Source: Arcuatula senhousia (Eukaryota; Mollusca; Bivalvia; Mytilida; Mytilidae). From it: a stretch of DNA of 64,000 bases. The notes under the pieces were generated by a model, which saw only the letters and a program-made list of their open reading frames with translations, did not search any database and was not told the DNA's origin. Made by a program: the position numbers and the translations under genes. How positions within the stretch are numbered: the first letter of the stretch is position 1; every line of letters begins with the position of its first letter. The stretch lies in contig OZ020308.1 of assembly GCA_963971305.1 (NCBI GenBank), positions 38,841,275 to 38,905,274 of the forward strand, in the 5' to 3' direction. Shown here piece by piece: positions 35,615 to 46,200 of the stretch.

Positions 35615-36194
35615 TAAAAAAAAATTATATAACATTAATAATAACTTTTTATTTTTTTTTCTTCAAATATTATAGATATAACGGATATGACAATCAATTA
35701 GTGTTACTATCATATTGATTCTTTGTAGCGTCATAGTACAAGGCACAAAATTAAAAATCCAACAAATTGTCTTTTTGGTGATTCAACAAAAATTGATACC
35801 CATTGAAAATAATGAAACAGTGTATATGATAGTCAAAACCCCAATTTTTTTTTATCCATTTATGAATTTTATGCATGCAATCAAGTGATTTTATGTGACA
35901 ACATTTTTTACCCCATTGAACTATGAAGGAATTGATGGTAAGATGCTTTTGAAATAAATTCTTGTAACTACTTAGGTTACAGTGAACTTCAAGATTTTGA
36001 AAATAACCACAATTTGCCATAAATAATTCCCAAATCATGAATTGAAAATTGTCCATACATTTGTACCAGAAAATTCCAGTATAACATATGGTATTTTCTA
36101 CGATTTATAAACAAATATGCAACATTTCCACATATAGTAAAATTACATTTAAAATTGTATACAATATACTTTATATTTTCAATTTGAATAAAAC

Positions 36195-36780
36195 ACTAAA
36201 GCCAGGAACCCTCATATTTGGCCCTAAATCAGGCCATTTTTTTCAAATTCATTTGTTAGATAAGATTTTTGTGGCCAAGTAGTCTAGAATGATTACTTGT
36301 TACAAAACAAAATTAATTTTAAAGTTTTCTGTACTTGTGACGTTGTAATTACGTCATAAAGTGAAGCTAAAATTGAAAATATGCTAATTTCAGCTAAATT
36401 TCACAATTTTCCACCTGGTTTTTGGTGAAAATGACATGGGATCCACCCCTCGCCCATAAATATTTTTGCTTAAATTTTATAAATACATTATTTTCGTCAT
36501 ATTTCAACAAAAATTTCGATGGGCGAGGGGTGGTGACACATAGAAAATCACAAAATTGTGACTGAAAAACAAGTCACTTTGACCAAAAAGTGAAAAATCA
36601 CTGATTTAGGCTATTTTTGAAGGGTTAGGGTACTTGAAAAATTCATTTATACACCATAATCAAATCTTTTCTCTTTTTACACAGACATCCAGCTATGCAT
36701 ACACAAATTTTGGTGTAAAACAAACCAATTTTGATATTTGAGTATTAACATGGCCAAATATGGGGGTTCGTGGCTCTAGT
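36195..36780. mobile_element. Long foldback element at the Derlin 3' side
   Basis: Outer arms ACTAAAGCCAGGAACC and CATATTTGGCC are mirrored at 36750-36780 with a few mismatches. Near the centre a perfect 15-base pair, CCACCCCTCGCCCAT and ATGGGCGAGGGGTGG, closes the fold. It lies 70 bases beyond the Derlin polyadenylation signal. No coding potential. Confidence 0.7.
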
Positions 36781-36849
36781 CCTTTTCCTAAGACAAAAAT
36801 TCTTTGGCAGTAAAGCATTTCCCAAACCATAAAAAGAAGCTATAAGTCA

Positions 36850-36855
36850 TTTATT
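36850..36855 (-). terminator. Derlin polyadenylation signal AATAAA
   Basis: AATAAA on the minus strand (plus TTTATT), about 130 bases after the Derlin stop codon. Confidence 0.55.
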
Positions 36856-36985
36856 GCATTTAACAAGCAGAATGTTAACATCATATTCCTATTTCTGATC
36901 TACAGTAAGTTTAACGTCTTTGCAATGGACTTGTAGTCTTAAAATCATTGATGATATTGCATCCTCCCTGCCATTTGACTTTCCT

Positions 36986-39900
36986 TCACTGATTTTGGTC
37001 TCCTTGTCCCCCCTCGGCCCAGTTAAACCCGCCTGGTCTGTCTTCTGGTGGGGGGTTATAATTTGGGTCCTCTTGAGGTCCTTCTAATAAGTATGTCCTG
37101 CAAAAAAGAGATTTAGAAGATATTTACGATATCATGTATAAAGCTTGTGCAAATTTGGAAATAAGTTTCTAAACTTGATCCTGAAATAAATTTTTGCCAT
37201 TTAAAGAACAAATAATCAATGTTGAAGGTAACACAGTAATATGACTTTCTCTTATTTTCATCCAATTTATCAACCTCTCAACCAGTTGTGGAAAAATATT
37301 TCTCACCTCTACAGACAATTTTGTTCTCAGCTAAATTGCATGTGTAATTGATTAGCTTCCTTTTGCAATTTTTTTACCTGTAGACATTACATTAGACCTG
37401 TTTTCAATTGTGGATTTTTAAAATTGTCGTTTATATTGTTGGTTGTGTCGCCCTACACTTATTCGACATCTCATTATCTAATATTAAAAAAAAATCTTCT
37501 TCAACTTAATTCTCCATAATTATGGAATTTTGAACATCTCCGGGAAACAAATTTGATATCTTAATTGCTTTGCAAGCCTCACCATAAAAATAATCAAATT
37601 CATTTCCCTTGATGTTAGAAATTCCATAATCAACTCGATTGTGTTGTAGAAGCTATTTATTAACATGTGTTGCAAGTACCACTTATCTAAAGGAAATTAA
37701 ATTAAACACATCAGTCTTTACCAAACCATTGTGGAATTTAAAATTCATTCATGAATTTAAATTGCCCAAAGTTTTAGCAGAATTTATCTTGGTGGTTTGT
37801 GTTGTCTGCTTTATTGCACCTAAATCAGCATTTTACAAAATTATAAAACAGACCTTTGAAATCAGACCAATAAAAGTGATTATCGACATTTTTTCATTTT
37901 TTAATGCATAAAACTTACAAAAATCTTGGTGTTTTAAGAATTCTAAACCCTCCTTGTTGTTGAGGGAAAACATCTTCTAAAAAGTAATAGATATGGCCTA
38001 CTGCTATTCCTGAAATATAAAATTCATTTAAATTTTAAATCATTTACCAGGAATTTTCCCCCCAATATTACAATAACATGTGTCAGTTTATATCACAACC
38101 ATTTGCAATGTGAATTGTTTATTCTGTACTGACCAGAATTTTTTTCCCATAAGGAACATAGAAAAGTTATTTATTGAATTTAATGCACATTTCATCTTTT
38201 TTTATGGTTTTTTGGCAAATTTCCTTTTTTCATTATTAGCAATATTTTGTATAACAGAAATCCTTGTTTAGGCCAAATAAATAATAATTATGTGTGTTTC
38301 TGGTTTCCCTACTGTCCCTAGTTTTTCATGCCAACCCTGAAGCCGTTTTATTACCATTTTTGAAGCACTGTTTAACGCGAAATCTGTTCCCCATTAACTC
38401 AAGGTAAAAAAATTAACAAAATTGAAAAACAAATAATGCCTACATACCAACCCTATTTTTTCTTTTACATTTCCAAAACAAAGCCTTTGATATTTAGTAC
38501 ACAAAGTCTCTAATATTAGTTAGTCAATAACATGTTTAAGTTTAAGGTTAGGATGGACCTTTATATACCTATAGCATATTTTGTTTTATCTGTTCATTTA
38601 TCTTGTAACTGTTCTGCTGAACCTCTTTCACATGATTTTGTCACTGTGCAAGTCAAGTAGTTAAATTTTCATTGTACAGAACACCAAGAGCCTGAACACT
38701 GACATAGACATTCCCACTCTTTTGGTGGTAAGGATTAACTTTTCACAGACATTGGACTAGAAGGGGGTCAGTAAAACTCCAGGTGGCCAAACCTTTCTTG
38801 ATGAAATATTTACCTATACAGGATATAAGCTATTTAAGGCACCAACCATTTGATTTTCTGGGGGGGGGCTGGGACTTTCACCCAGCAATTTTTTTTCAAC
38901 CGCTGCGCGGGCCAGCTTATTTTTTTCCCATACACTCAATGCTAGAATTTTTTTTCCAGAAAATCTCTTTTTTTATAATGCGCAAAATGGGGGCCAGATT
39001 ATTTTTTTTGCCCTATAAGTTGGCCAGATTATTTTTTTGCCAAAAATCAGAGCCAGATTTTTTTTTAAATCAACAATCAAAGGCCATCATGTCAGTGGTA
39101 GCAAGTCTAAAGGATTAAGTTTTATATCTATGACAGTGTTCAGTCATGGAAAGTCTCTTGGTGTACATTTTTGTACTGTAAACTTGTTATTCATATTTTT
39201 TTCATAGCTTCTTAAAAACATCTGTAAGCCTATCAAACATGCAATAATACTATTTGCCCCAAATATGGCTATCAGTAAAATAATAAGATACCTACCCATC
39301 AAGTCAATAACAACAGAATTTCCTAACAACACAGAAAATCCTAATAAGACCCAAGGTAAATATGGCGCATGAAATGTCATGAGTCCAAAAAAGTTCAACC
39401 GAACATAAGGATTTCTTCGGCTCCATAAATATACCAACATTATTGTAAAAGCACTACCTAAAAATACTATGTTTACAATGAGACCTAATATCTGAAGTTT
39501 TGTTAAGGAAAATCCATATGACAAAAAAGTGGTTAAAATAGAACCTAGATTATTAAATGTGACTCTGAAAAAAAAGGTATACATGTAAATTCTAAACTGA
39601 ATTCTTTGAGTATAAAGTAATGCAAAAAAAACGAAATTGTTTTAATTGCTCATCTTTATCTTAAGTATATGAGGAAATACTTACTGATGTTGAAAAAGGT
39701 AAAATAAAAGAGTTACAGTATCTCCCCAAAATATTTTATAATTTGAACAATAAATCTGCTAATTTTTTTCCTTGGCTGAATGTACTGTAATGATTACATA
39801 ATTTTTTTTTCACACAAGTATAAATAGAGATCTGGACTAATCATTGGTGTAATCCAAAATATACTGGTTTGTTGTGATCCCTTTAAGTGAAACTGATATT

Positions 39901-42900
39901 TATTTATACATTGAATGCAATATTTTTTAGTTTTATTGGTGTGTTAAAGCGGTCTTTTACACGCCAATAAAACTCAAAAATGTTGCATTCAATTTATATA
40001 ATTACATTCCGATAAAATATATTAATTGTTTGTGCAGCAAATTGCATGAAATGCATGGTTTATCTTTTTTAAAATTACTCCACCCAAGTCGTTGTTTAGG
40101 TGGCACGTGCTAGTGAGTTTCATCGAGAAATAAAACTGCATTATTAACCAATCGAAATTGTCGTTATTAATTAAATATCTACATGTACATGTTCACATGT
40201 ATATTGACTCTATATTCATGTAATGATTTATACAAATGTACATGTAATCTTTATTATCTGATTTCCGATTGACAAATTATTATTTTAAAGGATACAATCA
40301 TAATTGAACAACCGAATATAATCATGAAGAAAAAGTCTGCTGTTTTGTTTCTAAATGACCCCTCTTCTAACATCCGACAGTATCGATATGCAAATATCAT
40401 GTTGAATAGAAAATTAAATCCTATAGGTCCAAAGTACATAAAATTTGTCACCAATCTCCATATCTGAAATAAATGAAAAAATCTGTCAAAGTCAAAAAAT
40501 GGCCGTATTTCATTGAACAGAGAGTAGGTGAGCAACAGACCTGAAATCAAATCTCAGATTTAAATGGGGCCACGCCCTGATGCTGTATACAAAATATCAA
40601 GTGGCTGCGATAAGTAATTGCTGAGAATACTGTTACCAAAATTTCTTTGCCACCAGCTCGCCAGCCAACATTCACCCTTTATATAAACCAGATTTTTCAC
40701 TCAAGGAAATCCTGCAAAAATATTAACTGTCAACATAACACTGAACATTTTTGTATTTAATTTCAGATATACATTGTATGGATCAACTTTTTTAGTACAA
40801 GTTCCCATATACATTTTTTACAAATTTACTTTACTTGCAAGCCACATGAACATGGATTAAAGAATTCATTAGGTTTATGAAGCTTATATGTTTGTTTTTT
40901 GTCTTTTTTAGTCAATAAATAATGGCTTAATGATAAAAAGAGTCTTTACATGTAACAAATACTTTGGTATTCTCCTTCCTGGTTTATTCCACATCATGCA
41001 CATGTTCAGCATTACAATAAGTGTGAATTATGAAACGTACATGCACTTTTTTCTTCTTTACATGTACATCTTAAGCCACTAACCTGGAATTTTCTAAATA
41101 TCAAATCTGGATTGAAATAAATCTGGAAAGGTGTTATAATATCTAATTGCTGAAAAAAGAGAATAAATTAACATGTGTAAAAAAATAACAACAAAAAACA
41201 AAGTGATACACTTGACCACCTAGATTTGATGAAATTAAAATTACATGTACATGTAAACTCATACATATAAATTAAAATAATATGTTTTATAGCATATCTG
41301 AAATGTCAAATTATAAAAGAATTATTACTGAGTATAGTAAGACATTTACATGTAATGTTATAGGACACTAGAGCTATAAAAGTGGAAACACTTTTTTATG
41401 AAAAACAGTTCATTTGATAAGCTTTATCAGTAGCATGATGAAAACACAATGTATGAATGTTCAACCAACTTTTAATCATCACTGGACTGATGCTAACAAA
41501 GCATGTTTAATTGATTATTAATATTTCTGCCTCAATCAAAATTAATCTTGAGGCATTTTTCTTTTCACTTGAATAATGCTGAAAACCTGCTATTGATCTA
41601 CATTGTACTACTTAAACTAATCCCTCTCTCAAGCTTGTGAATATGCTGAAGTTTGCTAGAAATGAATAGATCAGTTTAACGCTGTGAAGAAATAGAAAAT
41701 AATGAGATGTGGAGTAGGTGTACGCGACACAGCCTTTGTAAACAAGCAGACATTTAAAAACCACAATGAAAGCTATAGTTAAGTTGAATTTCAGAATGAT
41801 ACTTTGTCTTTCAATTGGTTGGTCTTTTTTACTTTGTTTGCAAGCATAGTGACCTCATGTTGAAGACTGCTTGCTGTTTTCCGTTGTGATTTTTTTAATT
41901 GCTGTTTATGTTTGTTACACGTACACTTATTCCACATCTCAATATCGTATACTCGTTGCTGTAGATTGTGATTGTCATGCTCTATATAGGGCCCTATGAT
42001 TGGAAATAAAGATTTATTTATTATTTATGTAGAATGTCTGCCAAATGTATAAGGGAAGATAAATTGCTCTGTCACTTATAAGATTTTTCTTAAGTTTTTT
42101 TTAAAAAAAGTCTGCATGTGTGCATATGCTGAGAAACGATGGGATATACTACATGTATCTCATTATCCATATAAATATCCTGTCCTTTTGATCCAAGTAA
42201 TCTCATCACATGAACTGATTTGTTTTCTAATCAACAGTGCAAGTCTAATTATGTGGTCTGCAAAATGCCATGAAATCCCAAATATGATGAACTGAAAAAC
42301 TTTCTGTCACTTATTCTGATTTCTGAGCTTTGAGACTGGAAGTGTAGCAGGATTATCATGTTTATAGTCAACTTATACCAGCTGTGCTAGGAAGATACAT
42401 TGTACTTCTTCAGCTTTGAGCCCTGTCTATGAAAGGCCTAATTATATTGGTGCTGGTGTTCCTGTTATAAGTAGCTTGGTCGCTCAAATGGTCCTAAGGG
42501 TGTCCATTGCAGTGAGGGGGAGATGTTGAGATGAATTAGATATCTGGAGCCCTTCTGCAGTGGACCCACCAGGACAAACACCCTCTAAAGAAGAAAATGG
42601 AAAGGTGTTGTGGGACCGGAAGTTTAACAGACAGGTAGTTCTTTGGCTCAGATGGTTATCTTGAGTGCTGTCAGTGCTTGTGGGAGGCCTAATCGCATGG
42701 TGCTAGCCCGGGGGTGTTAGTGTGCCAGCCCCAGGTAGCTTGGTATTCAAAAGGAAAGGAGAGGAGGGTCATATTTTTTAAAGGTACAAGTGCCTATGCT
42801 ATCTTATATTCTGTGTATTTCACCAGTAATTAATCATCTTAAACATGTTAAAGATGGAATTCTGACACCAAGATAAGTTCCCCCTTTTTAATTTTTTTTC

Positions 42901-43042
42901 TTCAAATTTGATTTAAAACGGTAAAATTAATTGGATTAATGTTTCTTTTTACCACAGCTATTGTTGTAATGACACAGGCAGTTGTGTAAGCCCGTGTGAC
43001 GGGCGGCATTTGCATATATTCTTGTTGGAAAGTTTGTGCCAT
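36986..43042 (-). CDS. DERL2: Derlin-2-like ERAD membrane protein, six exons
   Basis: Minus-strand exons 42953-43042, 41084-41149, 40296-40463, 39296-39491, 37919-38009 and 36986-37097 total 723 bp, 240 aa (vertebrate Derlin-2 is 239). All junctions are GT-AG and in frame. Derlins are rhomboid-fold pseudoproteases in the ER membrane that help retrotranslocate misfolded proteins to the cytosol for p97 and proteasome disposal. Seen here: the N-terminal [10 protein letters not shown] segment; W54-R55, the conserved WR motif; [39 protein letters not shown]; and several hydrophobic helices. The cytosolic tail [20 protein letters not shown] resembles the p97-binding (SHP-like) tail. The sequence is closer to Derlin-2/3 than Derlin-1. 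Introns hold small MITEs, a hairpin and repeat fragments. It is head-to-head with SUDS3. Confidence 0.95.
37385..37473 (+). mobile_element. TA-type MITE family I fragment (Derlin intron 5)
   Basis: Right end only: tcaattgtggatttttaaaa, gtttatattgttggttgtgt, cgccctacacttattcgaca and tctcat followed by TA. It matches the right arm of 41700-41944. Confidence 0.5.
38840..39075. repeat. Degenerate ggccagattattttttt repeat (Derlin intron 4)
   Basis: Several imperfect repeats of a phrase like ggccagattatttttttgcc among long T runs, with one GC-rich patch (ccgctgcgcgggccagc). The intron shows no exon-like sequence. Confidence 0.5.
39910..39993. repeat. 84-bp near-perfect hairpin (Derlin intron 3)
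   Basis: Arms beginning ATTGAATGCAATATTTT and containing AGTTTTATTGGTGTGT pair with the mirrored right arm over about 39 bases with four or five mismatches; the loop is about 6 bases (gcggtc). Confidence 0.75.
40490..40700 (-). repeat. Family A-type core module (Derlin intron 2)
   Basis: Carries cattgaacagagagtaggtg, agcaacagacctgaaatcaa and tgctgagaatactgttacc, matching the inverse of the family A module. Similar diverged copies lie at 33390-33730, 35345-35490 and 62960-63340. Confidence 0.5.
41700..41944. mobile_element. TA-flanked MITE family I, complete (Derlin intron 1)
   Basis: Ends ATGAGATGTGGAGTAGGTG and TACACTTATTCCACATCTCA are inverted copies, and imperfect pairing continues inward for about 70 bases (gtaaacaagcagac with gctgtttatgtttgtt; accacaatgaaa with ttccgttgtgat). 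A TA lies at each edge, as in Tc1/mariner-type MITEs. Partial copies are at 19560, 34608 and 37385. Confidence 0.7.
41950..42023 (+). mobile_element. LINE 3' tail, very short copy
   Basis: tgctctatatagggccctat then gattggaaataaagatttat matches the last part of the LINE at 2517-3400 (tgctctattatagggccctt). The tail here is TTTATTA rather than TTTCTA. It directly follows the MITE at 41944. Confidence 0.6.
42400..42730 (+). repeat. Possible tRNA-like SINE pair (Derlin intron 1)
   Basis: Two copies of a theme: tagcttggtcgctcaaatgg then tcctaagggtgt, and ttctttggctcagatggtta then tcttgagtgctg. TGGCTCAGATGG fits the RNA polymerase III A-box. Both are followed by gaggcctaat-like or aggcctaatt-like phrases. 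No good B-box is found. The remainder of Derlin intron 1 (41150-42952) shows nothing else. Confidence 0.3.
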
Positions 43043-43296
43043 TTTTCATTTGTTTATACCGGAAGTTAATAAATCCACGTCGATCTTTCTGACCACTCAA
43101 AGCAAATGATAATTGTTCGGTAATTTCAGTGTTACAATGTAAACAAAATTTAAACGTGGACATTAAAAATAAAACATATATTATGAAAAACTCGTGTTAA
43201 AAATTTGTCAAATTTTGTTAAAATATACAACAAATGCAAAGTATTTGTTATCATTTAGTTGAACTGATAACCGGAAGTACAACATTCACAACAAAC
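43043..43296. promoter_or_regulatory. Bidirectional promoter between DERL2 and SUDS3
   Basis: 254 bp separate the two start codons. ACCGGAAGT occurs twice in the same orientation: 43058-43066, 15 bases before the Derlin ATG, and 43270-43278, 18 bases before the SUDS3 ATG. CCGGAAGT is the ETS/GABP core, known to be enriched in bidirectional promoters of housekeeping genes. No TATA box is obvious at a fitting distance. Shared activity is inferred. Confidence 0.7.
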
Positions 43297-46200
43297 ATGA
43301 ATTCGTTTGTGTCTTCGCGGGACGAAATTAATTCTGATTTTGAAGAAGCTGACAGCTTTGATTGTGATGATTTAGAAGAAAATGCAACAGATGAAGGTAT
43401 AGGAACTTTTCGTATCGGTGAAAACACTGCCATTTAAGAGTCGTTTAGTCGCAAACACCTTTGACATTTTTTGGAAACATTCCAGAAAGCATGTACACAT
43501 GTACAAAAATGTAAATGTACATAATGTGCATGCATATCTTATCAGTTTTAATGCTTAATGCAAAAAGTTGATAATAAGATAAAAATCATAAATTCTAGTG
43601 GTACTTTTGTATTACCCTCAAATTGACTGTTTGACAAAAATCACTGGCAATTTTAGTACCCAAATTTTGTCCTTCTTCTTTTGGTATACTGTTATCCATC
43701 ACAAGTTGATGATCACTAACAGTTAGCAGTTGCATGCGTGGGCTAAAATGTTTAATTTAGAACTTTATTAAAAAAAAAAAAAAAAAAAATCTCAGAACAT
43801 TTACAATTTGTGCCAAATAAATTAATATATATTTTTTTTAGTTTACTATCTTTATTATATATGTTCTGTTAAAAGTTCTGTATTTTAATACTGCATGCTA
43901 ATAACCAAAATTATATGTGTAACAACACAAAATTGAATGAAAGAAAATTAAAAGTCACATTAAAGCCATCATGTTGTTGTAACCATATTATTTTTATTTT
44001 TAAACAGTCCCTTTTAACCAGATGTCATCCAGAGTGACCCTTGCATTAAATAAATTCAATTTTAATACTACATGTACAAACAAAAACCAAATTGAGAAAA
44101 ACTATAAATAATTTTTTGTTTATATTGATAAAATGAACAGAGTTATCTTTCTTGAGGGGATTTCCAAGTGTAATGATGAGTAACCATACAGGTACTTGTA
44201 CTTGCAATTTGAATTGTCAGCAAATTTTAATTTCTGTAATTTCAAATACATTTTTAATGTTAACAATGTTTATTTATTTTTATTGTGGGTGCCTTAATAA
44301 AGCACTATTTAACATGCTTAATTTTAAACAAAGAACTTGTTTTAAATGTGGATGGTTTAATATTCATCCTTGAACTTTGGAAAATCATATGATTATGAAT
44401 GGAATCCATTTAAACAGTAGGAAAAGACATGTACAGAATGTTTAACTTTGAAAACTATAACATTTTGTCAACTTAAAATTTTATCTGTTAAATTTTTTTA
44501 TGACGAAAATCAGCTGACAAAGATTCAAAAACATTAATTTTCAAATTTTGAAATACTTGCATGTGCATGTACATATATAAAATGACACCGCTTTTACCAT
44601 ATCTACATTTTTGTACATGTATGCACATTTTTTTTCAATGGTTGAATTTCCTCTGTGAAGGAAGCATTGTTATGTCGCCTGCAACGTGTTGCAGAAGCGA
44701 CATATAGGGGTTACTTTGGCACTATCCGTCGTCTTGCGTCCTGCGTCGTCGTCCTGCGGCGTCACAAAAATTTCCGTCGCAGTTTTCCAGGCAACTACAT
44801 GCCACAGCCTCTTGATATTTGGTATGTAGCTTCATTGCATAGTACTGTAAGGTGTAAAGCGATTTTATGCCCGAAAAATAACTACTTCCTGTTTCACGAA
44901 TACTTAATGTTTTATATATAATGGACATAGATGCCAAATTTTCGTCGCAGTTTTCCAGGCAACTACATGTCACAGCCTCTTGATATTTGGTATGTAGCTT
45001 CATTGCATAGTACTATAAGGTGTAAAGCAATTTAATGCCCGAAAAATAACTACTTCCTGTTTGACGAATACTTAATGTTTTATATATAATGGACATAGAT
45101 GCCAAATTTTCGTCGCAGTTTTCCAGGCAACTACATGCCACAGCCTCTTGATATTTGGTTTGTAGCTTCATTGCATAGTACTATAAGGTGTAAAGCGATT
45201 TTATGCCCGAAAAATAACGACTTCCTGTTTGACGAATACTTAACGTTTTATATATAATGGACATAGATGCCAAATTTTCGTCGCAGTTTTCCAGGCAACA
45301 ACATGCCACAGCCTCTTGATATTTGGTATGTAGCTTCATTGCATAGTACTATAAGGTGTGAGGAGATTTAATGCCCGAAAATTAACTGCTTCCTGTTTGG
45401 CGAACAAATATAGATACGCAGGCGACATATGCCTTCCGGGGAAGGCTCCATCTAGTTTTTATTGATGTCCTGTCTTTTCTTACTACCTTAAATTGGTTTT
45501 ATGGCATGTGACACCAACACTGGAAAAGGGTACATGCATATGTTTTCATGAGCAGATAAAAATCTTTGGACTTACATGACAAACAGGTACATGCAGGTTA
45601 CCCCCTTCCTCATTTTTTAAAATTTCTGGATTGGCATCTGATGAGAATTTAGATCTTGACGGCTCTTCAGCATGGAAGATGTCTCCCAATTTCATAACTT
45701 GAGTGCTAAGAGCAAAAAAGAAAAATAAGATGTAAACTACAATTATATTTATATGCATCTGAATTTGTTTATATTAACAACTGGGCCTTAACCTTGTAAA
45801 TTTATGTGAGTTTGTGCCAATAAAAGAATTTAGAATTTATTATGTTTGTTACATTGAGTCTTGTACATGTTTTTACATTTGCACATTGTAGTTTCATAGT
45901 GTAAACAAAATTGGTTCAATGTTTGAGAGACCAAAACTCCAATTTAGCAGTTTTCTTCTCTGTCTGTTAAAACATTAAACAATAGTAAAAAAAATACATG
46001 TAGTAGCTAGACTAAAAGAATTTGTACCAGACATTTCATTCAGTCCTTTAAAGCTTATACTCTATTTTATTATGTTTCCTGTTGTTTTTTTCTCAGACAC
46101 AGAAGATGCAAGTGAAACAGATATGGCCAAACAAGAGACTGAATATACAGAGATTAAGGAACAGTAAGTTACATTGATGACAACAAATAAGCCACAATTC

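Noticed and set aside
38783..39118. 111-codon Phe-rich frame
   Set aside because: It is produced by T runs in a degenerate repeat within a Derlin intron.
43234..43296. Upstream Met as the SUDS3 start
   Set aside because: It would place the ETS-type site inside the coding region and add an N-terminus with no acidic SDS3 character; the Met at 43297 fits the family better.
45546..45758. 70-codon minus-strand frame with a plausible AG acceptor and GTAAGT donor inside SUDS3 intron 1
   Set aside because: The splice-like ends are tempting, but no family is recognised, no partner exons were found, and it lies antisense inside a well-supported intron.
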